64,000 nucleotides of DNA from Lepturacanthus savala. Lineage: Eukaryota > Chordata > Actinopteri > Scombriformes > Trichiuridae. The notes beneath the pieces were generated by a model. The model searched no databases. It was given only the letters and a program-made list of their open reading frames with translations, and was not told where the DNA came from. Where the stretch lies: NCBI GenBank assembly GCA_030544235.1, contig CM060475.1, positions 4,693,920 to 4,757,919 on the forward strand, read 5' to 3'. Positions 10,585-23,989 of this stretch are shown here, piece by piece (position 1 is the stretch's first letter; every line of letters begins with the position of its first letter). The position numbers and the translations under genes are program-made.

Positions 10585-11420
10585 TGTTTGGGCCACAAAA
10601 AAAAGAAACACGATACATGTTGATTTAAACATATCACAGTCATGTTATGGGAAGTTGGATGTTGTTGGAAGGAGTGCTTCAAATTGGAAAAAAAAATGTC
10701 AGAAGAAGAGAAAGGCAGAGAGAGAGGCTGAGCCCCGTCCTTGGAGAGAAGGCGAGCGCTCGATTTTCTGTTTGCTGCCATTTGTCTTGTGCTGCTAAGA
10801 GAGATCAACAGTCCTCAGCACACAGATCAATATTCTCTTAACCCACACCTAATCTGGCGAGAGTTTCCTCCAATTTCACCTTCCCCCGCCGCCTCTGCCT
10901 CGCTCCGCTCTCCCTCCACTTTTATTTTCCCCTCTCCTCTCGTTTTCAGCAATCATTTTTTGGGTATCGGCATGACAGCCATTTGTCATGCTCCTGGTCC
11001 GAGCAGGTAACAGAGAAGGGAATGATGTTTCCTGACGCGATCCGAGCGTGTTTGTGTGTGAGGAGGGAGGAAGGGTGATGGATATGATGTGCTGGCGGGA
11101 CGTTGTAGCTGCCATCAGGGGCCCCCAGACGCCGGCGAGATAGACTAGCTGCCTAATCGGCCGCGTGACACCGCAACTTCAGCTTCTGTCTCCTCCCTCG
11201 AACCCAGCTCCTCCGCCCTTTATCGCATCTTCCGTGCATCTCACCAACTTGCGCCGTGAGACTTGTTGTCAGAGATGTCCTGTCGACTAAATGGAGCGCT
11301 GTCAATGTGTCCCCACACCGTGACAGTTATGGGAATAGAGAAAATGTGACAATATGTGCCTTTACGCTTGTGTAGGTGTTTACTGTGTGCATATGTGCAG
11401 TGTTTGTGTATGGGTAGCGA
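10585..11420. other. Candidate conserved noncoding block
   Basis: Repeat-free and GC-balanced, with CpGs and homeodomain-type cores such as CCTAATC near 10850 and 11153. The 10870-10945 part is C/T-rich. Frames on both strands are compositional. Confidence 0.3.
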
Positions 11421-11781
11421 GGTAACAATTTAATTGCAGGATGTTTTATGGGCCCCTTCAGGCTGCTTACATGGTGATTTTATTGATTGTTTTTTGGTAC
11501 ATTGAGAAGTAAATTAATTTCCCTTTGGAGATTATTCTTACTTCACGGCATGCTCTTTTCTTTCTGTCTCCAACCAGACATGAGCTTTATTTATTTTTCT
11601 ACTTGTTTTATCCAGCTGTATGGGGTCTGCATGTTTTTTTTTCTACAGTTTATAATGCATCAGATTATTTCCTTTGGACCATTTGCCCCGTTATGTCCCT
11701 ATCAGGGTTAGTCTAGGCTTTTTAGGCCTTTGACCCCTTAAAATAAAACAAAGTCACTAAAATCAGCTTTGATATATTAGA
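11421..11781. other. T-rich unique sequence
   Basis: Overlapping hydrophobic frames arise from T-rich DNA. Nothing recognised. Confidence 0.4.
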
Positions 11782-12051
11782 TATACTACTGTTCAAAAGT
11801 TTGGGGTCATTTAGTCCTTATTTTTCAAAGAAAAGCATGACTATTATTATTACTTACTATTATTATTATTACTATTATTATTATATATATTATTTTTCAG
11901 TTTTTGGAAATGTTTTTGCTCACTGCGTCAGAAGGCTAATTTAATGAAATTTTCTATTCATTTTACAACTCATTTGTGGTAAATAAAAGTGTGACATTTC
12001 ATGGAAAACACAACATTTTTGGGTAACCTGAAACTTTTGAATGGTAGTGTA
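11782..12051 (+). mobile_element. Tc1/mariner non-autonomous element (MITE 2), 270 bp
   Basis: Ends TATACTACTGTTCAAAAG and the inverse of TACACTACCATTCAAAAG bracket a shortened copy of the element at 5633-6161, in the same orientation. The middle has lost about 260 bp and gained an (ATT)n-like stretch at 11841-11892. Confidence 0.85.
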
Positions 12052-12555
12052 GTTTAAAAGTCCAGTGGAGGAACAGTCCAGCAATAGTCTCCAGTACTTC
12101 ACACAATGAGAAAGGTCAGAATAAAATAGGCTACATCATGGTTTTCTTCCTCTCTTGCTGTAATTATTTCATGACCCCTCAGATTTATTTTGTAATCCCT
12201 TCAGGGTTCCCAATCTGGTCAAGATCATTGCTCCGTGATCCCAACACAAAGAAAGTCCAGAGAAAGTATCAAGTTCCAGGTTCATTGTTGATAACTGCAT
12301 AAAAGCTTCAGGCTCAGAGCGAGTTCAGCTTTGGTCATCTTAAAATGAAATTTATCCTAAAATATCTTATTTTCTTTTCTTTCATTACATCCAGACAGTC
12401 AGGGCTTAAAGAAGCTGGTGGGTCAAAGACAAGACATGTACATTTAGTGTATACACAACTTTCTTTCAACTATATCCCTGTGATTGTGAAAAACTGACAT
12501 GAAATAAATAATTATTAAAAAAAAACATTTAATGTTACAGTGAATGATATTTCAC
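12052..12555. other. Unique AT-rich sequence
   Basis: Nothing recognised. Confidence 0.4.
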
Positions 12556-13664
12556 AAGGTTCATATATCTGTAAAGCAAGGAGTGTCTGTGTGTCTGCGC
12601 CTATTTGTCAGATCAACCTCAACTTTTGGATATAACTTGCAGATGGAATAATGGTGTGCATCCTTTTTTGCATAATTTTTTGGACAGATGTTCAAAATAT
12701 CATTATTATTATTTTCATTAAAAGTAAAAATCCAGAGATTCCCGAAATTCCAGTCGCAGCTAAAGCCATCCTTTGCTGCATGTCTCTCCCATTACTTCCT
12801 GCCTGGCTTCTGTATAATAAAAGTGTCTATGCCACAAAAAATATTTTCCCATAGACTTAAGTATCACAGCATTGTCCTGCAGGAGCACTTTAGTTCCAGT
12901 GTAAAGCTCCGTATCACAGCTCCTCCTCATGTTGCTTCCCAGCGTTTTAGCTACAAGTCAAAGCTCCTTTTTCCCGTTTCTTCCAGCAATGATCATGCAG
13001 CCAATGTAACAAAAATATTGGAAAACCACACACTAAGCCGGTTTAGCTGCTACTTTATTCCTTTATGCGAACACAAGCTACTGTGGGCCATAACAGTCTT
13101 ACTCTAAGACGCGTTCACAGACCCTCAGGAAATCCCAGCACTATTACGAACAGAATCTGGGTCCAGGTCATAACATTATACAGGGAAAATTATGAAGTAA
13201 GAGATTCATCATAAGTCTGCTTCTACTTGGTCTAGCAGCATAATTTCAAAATTGATATGTAGATCATCATTCAAACTTACAACGTAAATTGTAGCCTTTT
13301 TCTTACAATAACGTATTTGCATGTCTCTCCTTATCTGATTGTATGTCCATGTCTTACCCAATGTACAATTTGTCTAAAGATGAAAAATCTACTTAAGCTT
13401 TCATTTTTCTAAAAGCATACATATTTCCAAGGGGCACTGCACTGCATATGAATCACAATAACTATTAATTATTGTCTTTACTCTAGAATATAATCAATAT
13501 AAATGCACAATTATTTTAGGGAATTGTAATTGCTCCTTTACTTTTTTGCTAATTTGAAAATGTTCTGGGTCTTTGACCCAGGTACAGAATAGACTGCAGA
13601 AATGAACAAAAGATGGGTCAATTTGTGGATATAATTAAACTTTTAAAGAGATTTCTGCCCTGAG
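12556..13664 (+). repeat. Dispersed repeat family A, copy 2 (most complete with copy 4)
   Basis: About 1.1 kb colinear with 42245-43332. It starts near CTGTAAAGCAAGGAGTGT and passes an ATTATTATTTTCATTA segment. It then has a SINE-like tail region (GCATGTCTCTCCCATTAC, CTGTATAATAAAAG), continues through CACAGACCCTCAGGAAATCC at about 13117 and CTTTGACCCAGGTACAGAA near 13571, and ends at about 13664 (TTCTG-CCTGAG). It carries no sustained frame. Superfamily unknown. Confidence 0.85.
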
Positions 13665-13690
13665 CCAGATTACTGTCTGATCCTGTATGC

Positions 13691-13746
13691 GTGGATGGAT
13701 GGACGGACGGACGGACAGATGGATGGATGGATGAATGGATGGACGG
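13691..13746. repeat. Tetranucleotide (GGAT/GGAC)n microsatellite
   Basis: About 14 imperfect units of GGAT and GGAC, immediately after the end of family A copy 2. Confidence 0.9.
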
Positions 13747-14684
13747 TACTGACATTGTGTCAGTGATACAAGTTGTTCATGATGTCCAACCATCGCAGGC
13801 TTCCTGTGATCCCTTCCAATCCTTCCTAAACCCATTTCCCCGTCTGTGGTGAGGTTTCTGCTCTTCCTGACTTGTCATCAGAGCAGACAGGTCAGGATAG
13901 AGAACACATATCTGCATTTGCTCCACGCCTGAAGAAGTTTAAGAAGCCCTGGACATCCTCTCCTCCCCTTCAACAAGCCGGGGAGTGATTGGCAGGCCGC
14001 GAGAACAGAGCCCCTCATTCATAGCCGCGACCCAAATGTACGTCAGCCCCCCGCACAGACAAAGCGGGCTAGTGTACGCCGCCTGTACTCAGAGGCGAGT
14101 GCCACACACAGACACAGTAACAGGAAGACGGCGGCTTCGGTTACCATGCTGGTGCATGGTGCTCGCGAAAAAAGAAAAAAAACGTCCAAGAGAGCGCAAA
14201 AACAAAGATGCTCACGTATGCACGCGTGCAAGAGAAACGCTCCACACACACTCACCCACATACACAAAACAGACACATACTGTACAGCATGTGTGCAGGC
14301 ATGCAAGCCGGGTACAAACACACAATAGATGCTTTCTTTGACTGACTGGCACCGCAACACATGCCAGTCCTGATCCTGGGAAGTTTGCGCCACATGCTCC
14401 AGACACACACTGTTTACAGGATTATGTCACAAATGAGATGTTTATAGTCCTATGTGTGTGTGTGTGTGTCCGAGGGTGAGACGACGTAATAGGGTAGTTA
14501 GTACATGTCAACCCACCTCACCCCAAAAACTTATGAAAAAGTGCAGTAGTGAAAAACAGTTCCTTCCTAAGTGTGCAGGAGGTTTAGTTTGTGCTATTGT
14601 TTCTATTGAGTATGATGACATTATTCACCAGAGTGAATATTGAAATTCAGGCAACAAGGCAATAACACATGCTGTATAGTTACC
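13747..14684. other. Unique sequence with short CA/GT runs
   Basis: Contains (GT)9 at 14452-14469 and CA-rich words at 14230-14270. Frames of 118 and 121 codons overlap on opposite strands and reflect CA/TG content; neither is called. Confidence 0.4.
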
Positions 14685-14865
14685 TACTGCATCTTTGCAA
14701 TTTAACATCCTATTTTTTATAACCACTCTTTATATTTTGAATGTTATGTTTTGAATGTTTCTGCTTCTACGTTTTGTGATGTGTCACCCTTGGAAGAGAG
14801 ATCTTGAGCTCAGTGGGTTTATTATTACCTGTTTAAATAAAGGTTAAATAAAAAAATAAAATAAG
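14685..14865 (+). mobile_element. 3' end of a non-LTR retrotransposon
   Basis: The block reads through GAGATCTTGAGCTCAGTGGG, then ACCTGTTTAAATAAAGGTTAAAT and an A/T-rich simple tail ending near 14865. A CTCA-TGGG / ACCTGGTTAAATAAAGG ending with short tail repeats is typical of fish LINE 3' UTRs (L2-like types). The 5' part is missing, as expected for 5'-truncated insertions. Subfamily not assigned. Confidence 0.5.
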
Positions 14866-15034
14866 TGAGCAGGTCTGATATGTTGGTAATAACCTTTGTT
14901 GCATGGGAACAACTGTGTGTGCAGGATTACAACTACAATCGACCTAAGAAATCAGTCTGAAAACAGTGACAGATGTTTGGGAGGATGGCTAAGTGAACAG
15001 ATCAGTTTCAGGAGGAAAGCTGTATATTTTTGAT

Positions 15035-15240
15035 GAAAACGTTTAAACCATTAAAATGTCCCATACTGTAGAATACGAATAAACACAGAGAAATGGACAC
15101 AGTTTCTATTTAGAAACTGCGCCTTAAAATGAGCCATCAGCACTTGTGTGAAATTGTGATGTCACTACTAAACAGTCAGCACCCACCTCTTCATTCGCAG
15201 CCATTCAAATCAGCTAAAGGCTCATTAATATTAATGAGAC
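15035..15240 (+). repeat. Dispersed TTAAAGGTCCCATA-type repeat, partial copy
   Basis: Shares CCATACTGTAGAA, GAAACTGCGCCTTAAAA, TTGTGATGTCAC and CAGCCATTCAAATCAG with 42018-42240. A more distant relative is at 57070-57180. The family is probably a Kolobok-like (TTAA) MITE. The left terminus is decayed. Confidence 0.55.
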
Positions 15241-15306
15241 AGACACAAAGTGACTTATTCTGTTTCTAGAGCTGTGAAGATAAGATTGAGAGAGGAGGTG
15301 TAAAAT

Positions 15307-15715
15307 TACACTAGCGTTCAAAAGTTTGGGGTTAGCCAGACAATTTTGTGTTTTCCATGAAAAGTCACTTTTATTTACCACCATGAGTTGTAAAATGATT
15401 AGACAATATAATGAAGACACTGACAAGGTTAGAAATAATGATTGTATTTAAAATATTTGTATTATTTTTTTTAACTGTTTTCAGCTGTGCTAACATGATA
15501 GCATCAAGGGTTTTCTAATCATCCATTAGCCTTCTGATGCAATGACCAAACACATTGTACCATTAGAACACTGGAGTGGTAGTTGCTTTATACACCTATG
15601 TAGATATTGCACCAAAAACCAGACGTGTGCAGCTAGAATAGCCATTTACCACATTATCATTGTATAGAGTGTATTTCTGATATTTCTGCCTGACTTATAA
15701 AGACTTTAACCTTCT
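15307..15715 (-). mobile_element. Tc1/mariner non-autonomous element (MITE 3), one end lost
   Basis: The left end TACACTAGCGTTCAAAAG plus TTTGGGGTT matches the right end of MITE 1 read in reverse, and the block then runs through the same interior inverted. Identity fades after about 15712 and the second terminal repeat is missing, so this copy is truncated or eroded. Confidence 0.8.
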
Positions 15716-15756
15716 ATGACAGAGAAGACGTTCTGAGATTACCACATTACACTCTT

Positions 15757-15780
15757 ATCATTCATATCAATATGAATGAT
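15757..15780. repeat. Perfect short palindrome
   Basis: ATCATTCATAT and its exact complement ATATGAATGAT are separated by 2 nt. A second, smaller one (TGACGATA / TATCGTCA, 6-nt gap) lies at about 15827-15848. Both follow the decayed end of MITE 3. Confidence 0.7.
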
Positions 15781-16129
15781 GGCCCAAACTACAGATAAAA
15801 GGTACAAAAAGTAAGAAACTAGACCTTGACGATACGATATTATCGTCAGGGCACTATTCAAAGACGCCATTCATGAGCGACATTCAAGTCCCAGACAAAA
15901 CAACGCAGGTGTGTGTCCGCTTGAACGGCCACAGATGGCAAAAACTGACAGTCTGGCACAGAACCCACAACAGGTTTATAAACCTGATGCAGGCTGTCCT
16001 GACAACATCCATTCAACGGTTCGAAAAAAAAAAAAGGCTAGTTTTGCTGAATGGATGCTACTGTAAGTGTCTACTGAGAGTGGGCCTGCATCCCAGTTGG
16101 CAAAATGACTATTCCAGACTGTGGGCTCG

Positions 16130-16460
16130 ACCGTAAGGAGCATGTGAAAATAGCAGCGGAGGAAAAGCGCTCTCTCTCTCCCTCTCTCTCTCAAGCCAAG
16201 CATCTGCTAAGCATTTTAATGGGGATCAATGGAAGGGCAGGGACAGGAGATCGAGGGGTTGATTGGCTGGCCGGCCCCGCCGCTCGCACAGCCGCCACTC
16301 TCTCCATCCTGCCCGCGCTGCTGTTTACAGCCAACACAAGCTGCTGCTGCGCCCTGCACCAGCTGATGTGTATATCGGCGGGCGCCGTCAGGGCCGCATG
16401 CAACGGCGTGCAATGGTAGCGTCCACGCATCACTTTCTGTTATTTTCGTGCGAGCGTTAA
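16130..16460. other. GC-rich block, candidate regulatory element
   Basis: Five overlapping frames on both strands show that the openness is due to high GC. Contains GCCGCC/GCCGCCACT words and a CT run at 16171-16192. No splice-bounded coding unit was found. Confidence 0.3.
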
Positions 16461-16499
16461 CAACATAGAGCAATTTCACCAGCGCGTGTTATGTGTGTG

Positions 16500-16981
16500 C
16501 ACTCAAAGAAATAAAATATAAGGTTTAAATAATCAAAAAGCATCCACCAGTCTCACTAAACTAAGTGATTTACATTGGAAGTAAACGACTTAAATTTATC
16601 TAACCATCTTAATTAAGTGCTAAATCATACAATTACATTGAATTTACTAAACATTTTTATAGTGAATTTACTAAACATTATTAAGTTGAATTTACTAAAA
16701 TGACTTTTGTTAAATACACTAAACAAATTAGTTGTATTCATGTTTAGGACTTCAATAAAAAAACATTTACAGTAAATTCACGTTACCCGACTCTTTCATT
16801 TGTTAAATAACTGTCCACTAAATCTTATTAAGCAATATTGAAAATCCCTCGAAACTTTTATTTCTATTTAATTTTAACAGAACTTGCTTCTTTATTATTA
16901 AAACTTTTTTTTATTAAAACTATTTTCAAAATAAATACCATAAATGAAGTATAAACCAGCAATTTTTCATTTCTTTGAGTG
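16500..16981. mobile_element. TIR element, 482 bp, CACTCAAAGAAAT termini
   Basis: The left end CACTCAAAGAAAT (16500-16512) is exactly inverted at the right end, ATTTCTTTGAGTG (16969-16981). The interior is AT-rich with three near-repeats of GAATTTACTAAA at about 16640-16700 and no coding capacity. This is the usual make-up of a teleost MITE. The target duplication is not clear, so the superfamily is unassigned. Confidence 0.8.
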
Positions 16982-17190
16982 TGTATGCATGCATCAGACG
17001 CATGTACATGCACGTGTGTGTGTAACCATGTAATTATACACATCACACATCGGGGCGAAGGGCTATTTTCTGTGTATCCTAAATGTGCAACAAATTGCTC
17101 TATAAGTGTATCTCCTCTGTTGGTCTACAGCTGCTTTCTATTTCAGTGTCTATTGTTTAATTGCATGTTGCACATGTGCGCTCTTTCCTG

Positions 17191-17217
17191 ACACACACAC
17201 ACACACACACACACACA
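17191..17217. repeat. (AC)n microsatellite
   Basis: Perfect dinucleotide run of about 27 bp. Confidence 0.95.
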
Positions 17218-17339
17218 AATGTGGTCGTCAGTGCATATAAAGGAGCAGCAGCACAGCAGCAAAGAAACAGTTAAAGTGATGCTTCCCGGTGAGCCAAATG
17301 AATCAGATTAATATTAGCCAAAGCGAATGTCATCATTGG

Positions 17340-17380
17340 CACCCCCCCCCCCACACACACACACACCTAACCCCCCACCT
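17340..17380. repeat. Poly-C run plus short (CA)n
   Basis: ACCCCCCCCCCC followed by CACACACACA and a further C run. Confidence 0.85.
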
Positions 17381-17510
17381 CCTCCTCTCTCCGTGCTGCG
17401 TTTGGGTTTCTGAGTCCTGGGCGGTAATGAGGGAACGTTATGCAGTGCCATAAACGGAGAGGCTCGCTGTCAGTATGCATAAAGGATGAGACAGAGAAGA
17501 TGGCGCTGGG

Positions 17511-17576
17511 GTCAAGGGGGAGAGAGAGAGCGAAAGAGAGAGAAAGAAAGAGAGAGAGAGAGGGAGAGCATAGAGG
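17511..17576. repeat. (GA)n purine tract
   Basis: GAGA and GAAA units on the + strand with a single C interruption at 17531. Confidence 0.9.
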
Positions 17577-17727
17577 AGGACAGGATGGAGAGAGTGTGTG
17601 TGAAACCGTTCCGTACACACACGTAGGGTGAGTGAGCACTCAATGGCGAGGCAGAGAGACAGACTGGTGACAAAAAAAAGAAAAAAAAGGTTCCCCTCTG
17701 TGTCTGTCTCGCAGGTGCAACGCAGCG

Positions 17728-17748
17728 CGTGCAGCGCCCCCTACGCTC
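17728..17748. promoter_or_regulatory. Possible CTCF-like core
   Basis: CAGCGCCCCCTACGCTC resembles the reverse of the CTCF core (GCGCCCCCT followed by a variable part). It matches by eye only, and the 3' half is imperfect. The site lies in a short GC-rich patch just after an acceptor-like CTGTCTCGCAG at 17704-17714. Confidence 0.2.
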
Positions 17749-17905
17749 AGCCCGCAGGAAGTGACGCAAGACCAGGAAAAACCCTGAAGTGGGTCCACTT
17801 CAATAATCACTTGGAATGAGATTAACGAGCTAAAACTGTGTCCAGGAAAGAAAAAAAAAATAGCTGGACACAGAGACCCTGGAAGCCTGGTTGTTTCTAA
17901 ATGAT

Positions 17906-18180
17906 TCAACTCAACTTTATTTATATAGTGCTTTAAAAACAAGCACAGCTGCCACAAAGTCCTATATACAGCTGACAAACAGTTAAAAATACAACAATTA
18001 ACAATTAAAAATAGATAGGAGATAATAAAACAATAAAACAATAAATAAAAGCAATCAAAACAATCAATAAATAAAATGAAAACATTAAAACACAAAAACT
18101 AGAGCATAGTCGCATGTGTGGTTGAAAGCTACGGAATAAAAATGGGTTTTAAGAGAAGTTTTAAAAATGGACAGGATGGA
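17906..18180 (+). repeat. Teleost dispersed repeat with TTTATTTATATAG start
   Basis: Begins CAACTTTATTTATATAGTGC, has ACAAAGTCCTATATACAG, a long A-rich middle with AATAAA repeats, and GGGTTTTAAGAGAAGTTTTA near the end. This order is characteristic of a common fish repeat with the TTTATTTATATAGCGC motif. Class not assigned; no coding content. Confidence 0.55.
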
Positions 18181-18983
18181 TTCAAAAGAACAGAAGAAAA
18201 GAAAAAAGAAAAGAGTACAACAGAGTGAGATTGAATTTAGATTTGTAATTGAACCTTTATGCCATCATTACTTTAATGTACAGTTTCCCCTTAAAGTGTT
18301 AAAGACAAAACAAATTTGTAGGTAATTGAAGGCAGAGTCACATCCTAATCTCTTGTGTTTGGTAAAAGGTGCCCACAACTGAAGGATGTTTGGATAATGT
18401 GAATGTGTAATGTGGTTTTAAGTTACTTGTTACATAAGCTATTCTTTGTGTGCTGTTAGTGGCTGTTGCAGTGGTTTTCCAGACAAAAAAGGCAGATAAA
18501 GTATTACATTTCTTAAAAATGTATTTGTTGTCACAGAATTCTTAGAAGACAGGGCTGAATTTTATATTCCCCCTAATTTTCAGACGAGACATATTGAGTG
18601 TCTTTAGAAAATCTGGGATCTTCACTCGAATTTTACATTGAATTTTACATGAAACATTACAATATGTAGCAGCATCTAACTATACAGTAACTATACTGAG
18701 GAAAGAAAATACAACATAAACCCAGTTTAGAATCTCTTTATCTGCAAATATTCCATCTATATTTATGCTCATAATGATAGTTCAACTTTCATAAACCTAT
18801 AAAAACGATCGAATATATCAGTAAACATTGTATGAATATTCATTTGTCAAATTTTGCATGAAATATGCAATAGTATATAGATTAAAAAGGGCACAGAATT
18901 CAATTAATGTGATATATGAAAGCATAGCTTTCCCACTGAGCCAATGCTCTTTCACCGCTAATCGATGTCTGTCTGCAAGAAAT

Positions 18984-18985
<2 letters not shown>
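18181..18985. other. AT-rich unique sequence
   Basis: Nothing recognised. Confidence 0.4.

Positions 18986-19054
<69 letters not shown>
18986..19054. repeat. (CA)n microsatellite, about 69 bp
   Basis: Perfect CA run. Open frames crossing it are artefacts. Confidence 0.98.
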
Positions 19055-19056
<2 letters not shown>

Positions 19057-19155
19057 AAACACCTTTTAAAAAGCCTGTCGATATCATTAGCTGTCATGTT
19101 TCACGGTAAGCAACACAACAGTGCACAGGGATACACAGCTCGAGCCGAGAGGGTG

Positions 19156-19165
19156 TATATTTATA

Positions 19166-19254
<89 letters not shown>

Positions 19255-19338
19255 ATATATGTGTGTGTATATATGTATGTATGTGTATATGTGTGTGTAT
19301 ATATGTATGTATGTGTATATGTGTGTGTGTGTGTGTGT
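19156..19338. repeat. Compound (AT)n-(GTAT)n-(GT)n array
   Basis: An AT run to 19260, then two copies of a unit of about 40 bp mixing GTGTGTAT, ATATGTATGT and ATGTGTATAT, then a pure GT run. The duplicated unit suggests replication slippage at a larger scale than single dinucleotides. Confidence 0.95.
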
Positions 19339-19462
19339 TTGTGCGTGTATCAGAACGCATGGCGAGTGTGTGAGTGGATTACACCGGGTTCACAGTGTGT
19401 ATGGGGGGGGAGCGTGGCAGCAACTTGGCTCCATAATGGGATTTCTCAGTACTCCTACTCTG

Positions 19463-20689
<1,227 letters not shown>

Positions 20690-21000
20690 GGGGGGGGGGG
20701 ACACAGCAGTTTCAGCATCACAGTCCCCACGTGACCCGGCTCCGTCCTGGCCCTGCAACATGTCCTGTATGTTTGACCTCTAATCGCAGCCTCCCCCCTC
20801 CTTTGGGGGCCGATCGGCGTAGTCTGGAGCGCAGTGGTGAGATCATGCTTTGTTTCCTGGAGGTTTCATCACAATCTAAACATCTGTGGCGATGACACAC
20901 GGATGAAACAATGTACCGTAGCGCCCTGCCCTGGGCTACTTTTAATTTAGAAAAAAATACTCGACCTCAGATGTGAAATGTGTCCTTTCGGCGCCCAAAG
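20690..21000. other. Candidate regulatory block after a poly-G run
   Basis: GGGGGGGGGGG at 20690-20700, then GC-rich complex sequence with GGGGGCCGATCGGCG near 20803. Confidence 0.25.
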
Positions 21001-21840
21001 TGCTGTAAAAAAAATAAAAATCTGATTACTGAGGAAAGAATGATAGCAGATGGAGATTAATTGGAACTAAAGATTAAAGGGATCGTTACACGTGGGGCAG
21101 ATTTAAAATATTATTTTGATTTAAATCTGTGTACTCCTTTGAACAACTACAACAAATGAGTCCACACTTCTGACAATTGTTAGTTCTTCTGAAATTTAAC
21201 ATCTTCTAAATCCAGCTGCTCACTCTTCCAAATGGATATAGCCGAGTTAAATATTCCGCCAGACGTTTGTTATTTCTTTCAGTAATTTTTTTTTAATTCA
21301 TTTTATATTGATTTTTTTTTAGGTTCACCACATGACACATTCAAATGTCTAGGAATGTGTGTGGATGCAAAACACAAGTTTAATTCCCCAGGAGGAGAGG
21401 GATATTCTGTGGTGGAGACTAACCAACCACAGGCCATCTAGGGACAGTGTGTGTGCCGCTCGCGGTGTTAAGCGAGCTTTAAAACCACATCATTAGCCCA
21501 CACCATCCACAGCTCTCCTCCCCAGGTGCAGCAAAGAGCCAGGTGCGTCTCTCCCTTTTCGTCTTTTTTCCTTTCTGTTTGTCCCTCTCTCAACATAACA
21601 ACGCACCTGGAGGGAATTCAGCCAAACTATCATTGTGAATGTCCATTTTTTCCCCCCTTTTACATTGGAAATATGAAAAAAATGCACACATTTTACCCTT
21701 CGACAGGGGCCAAAAGCAAATAAACACCTGAGCATTCCTGCCTTGTAATTCAGCAACGCTTCAGTGTGGCCCCCCAAGATAGTTTTGTCCTTCACCCTGC
21801 AATTTCCTTCAGCACGACTTCCCATCAAACATTGCTCCAT
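21001..21840. other. Unique sequence
   Basis: Includes an acceptor-like and a donor-like site only 17 nt apart near 21524-21545. Too short for a believable exon. Confidence 0.35.
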
Positions 21841-22560
21841 AGAAAATATTGCATATTGTGCATAGGAATCTGTTTAAATTGAGGTGGTTCAATCGATCAA
21901 TGGCGCCTTTTTTAGGGTTGAAAAGCTGGTGTCAGCCAAATACCGCCGTGTCTCTTTGAGTCCGAGAAGCATTGAGAGGTGAGAACTCGCTGGGGGGAAA
22001 AAATAGAAAGAACACAAACACAGAACCTGGCAGTCTCCCACTCTTTCAATCTCTACCCTGTCTTTATCTTTTGCTAGCTCCTCTTCTCATTCCTCCATGC
22101 CTCCTGCTCTTAGCTAATAACTCAAAAAACCAGGGCCGCCAGCCCAGTTTTCTTCTCCCCTTCTCCCTCTCCTCCCACAGAGCAGGGGAAAAGTAAGCAA
22201 GGAAATTCTCCGGGCTCAGCAGCGCGGGGGGAAAGACAACTGTCCCCCTATCCTTGGGGCTGAAGCGGGTCCAAATCAAATAGCAAGTGCTGCACCAGGA
22301 AATGGTTGGCCAAACACGCAGGGCCATGAATCTAGGGTTGGCAGCGTGTAAGGATTTCTCCATGCAGTCCCCAGGCGTCCTGCTTGATTATAGAGGCCTT
22401 TTTGTATTGAAAGGACATCTCCCAAATGGGTTTAGCAGCAATCAGAATCACAGATCATCACTTGAGCTTTATGCCATCAGTCAATCTGTTCTAGATGTGT
22501 CTGCAAATAGAGCCATGGCTAATATTTACACTGAGGTATGAGCACAGAACATGACTGAAC
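21841..22560. other. Candidate conserved noncoding block
   Basis: Repeat-free complex sequence with AATCGATCAATGG near 21890 and ATCAAATAGC, GCTTGATTATAG and CAATCAGAATCAC further on (homeodomain and TALE-type words). 22050-22190 is C/T-rich. Confidence 0.3.
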
Positions 22561-23230
22561 TTGAAAATATGTCAAATTGGTAACAGGGTTGAGTCATTTT
22601 GAGTGATTACCTAAATAAAACGGCTTTGCAGCTTTCGGTAAGTTTGGTTTGGTGCTTTAGTGTCTGAGAAATCAAACTATTGTGTGTTAATGTAGCCTGT
22701 CTGAGTCAATATGAATGGGAAATCCATTTTTTTGACTCCGCCATCATGAACAGGCGTACAGGCCACGCTCTCCGAAAAATACAAAAAAAAAATGTGGCCA
22801 GACTCCCCTTCATCCCACCCATCTCTCTCACCTCCCTTCACCTCAGTAAGTGAGAGAGAGGCCGCCTCTGTCCAAGACGGCACTGTTTGCACAGCCGACC
22901 ACAGAGGAGGGAAGCCAAAGATTACTGCAGCCACCGTGGAAATGCTAGAAGTGGGTGGCAATCGCTGGGGAGCCGAGGTTAGAGAGGACAGAGAATAGTT
23001 AGTGTATGCCATGTATGTGTGCTATAAACGGACCACTGTGCCAGAAACGGTACTGAATGTTCCTGTTGGATTTGATATATTCCTGATCCTGGCGATTTGT
23101 AAATGCATATATTTCTCACTCTTGACTGTGTGAAATAAACTGCGACAAAACTATAAACTAACTTTAGAATATAAATATTAATCATGTAATGACTAATTTA
23201 GTTTCCTGAGGTGAAAACAAGGTTTGTTAC
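22561..23230. other. Unique sequence
   Basis: Nothing recognised; mixed short frames only. Confidence 0.4.
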
Positions 23231-23989
23231 TGCACTATTTATCTTTAAAGCAAGGAGTGTGTGACTGTTTTGGATGGATATTCAAAACATCATTATTATC
23301 ATTATCATTAGAACTTAAAAGCCCTTAGGTGTACTGTGGTGGTGTAGGGCTAGAGCACTTGCTTTTTAAGCAGCAAACCAGGGTTTGAGTCCTGGCCGAA
23401 GCATTTCTCCCCCTCTCTCTATCCTATCACTTCCTGCCTGGCTACTGTATAAAAAAACACATCTATGCCACAAAAATCTTTTACCAAAAATAAAAAAAAT
23501 TTAATCCCATAGACTTCCATATCACAGCACTATCTGCTGCAGCATGTATCCTGCTACAGTGTAAAGCTTTGGTATCACGGCTCCTCAAACTACAACTCAG
23601 AGCTCAACATCCGACGTAACAAAAGTATTAACATTTCTCAAAAACCACACTCTAAGATGTTAGCTGGTTTATTGGATACTTTATCCTTCACGCTAACACA
23701 GGTCTTAATTAAACAAATGTTCACAGACCCTCAGGAAATCCCAGCACTATCACCTAACAGAACAGAATCTGGGACTAAACTCATTTATTTCGAAACACAT
23801 AGAACAGTAACATGCCTGGGTCATTATACTATATAGGAAAAAAGTAAGATATTTATCATAGGTCTGGTTTTACTTGGCCTATCAACTTAATTTCAAAACT
23901 AAATGTAAATTAACATCCAAACTTTCAAGATAAATTGTAGCCTTTTTCTTACAATAACTGTTGCATGTTTCTCCTTATCTCAATGACTG

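Noticed and set aside
13691..13746. CRISPR-like or satellite array
   Set aside because: It is a simple GGAT/GGAC tetranucleotide with no spacers.
14043..14408. Cys/Val-rich 121-codon minus-strand frame resembling a secreted peptide
   Set aside because: The cysteines come from TG-rich simple sequence (TGTGTGC), not from a spaced cysteine framework.
17700..17790. Acceptor-like site followed by a 25-codon open stretch
   Set aside because: The only donor candidate (GTGGGT) is weak and the peptide is unrecognised; the CTCF-like reading is at least as good.
21510..21550. Acceptor and donor 17 nt apart (micro-exon)
   Set aside because: Too short to evaluate and expected by chance in pyrimidine-rich sequence.
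23339..23400. Functional tRNA gene
   Set aside because: The A box is degenerate, the acceptor stem does not pair, and the sequence recurs within a dispersed repeat, so it is a SINE head.
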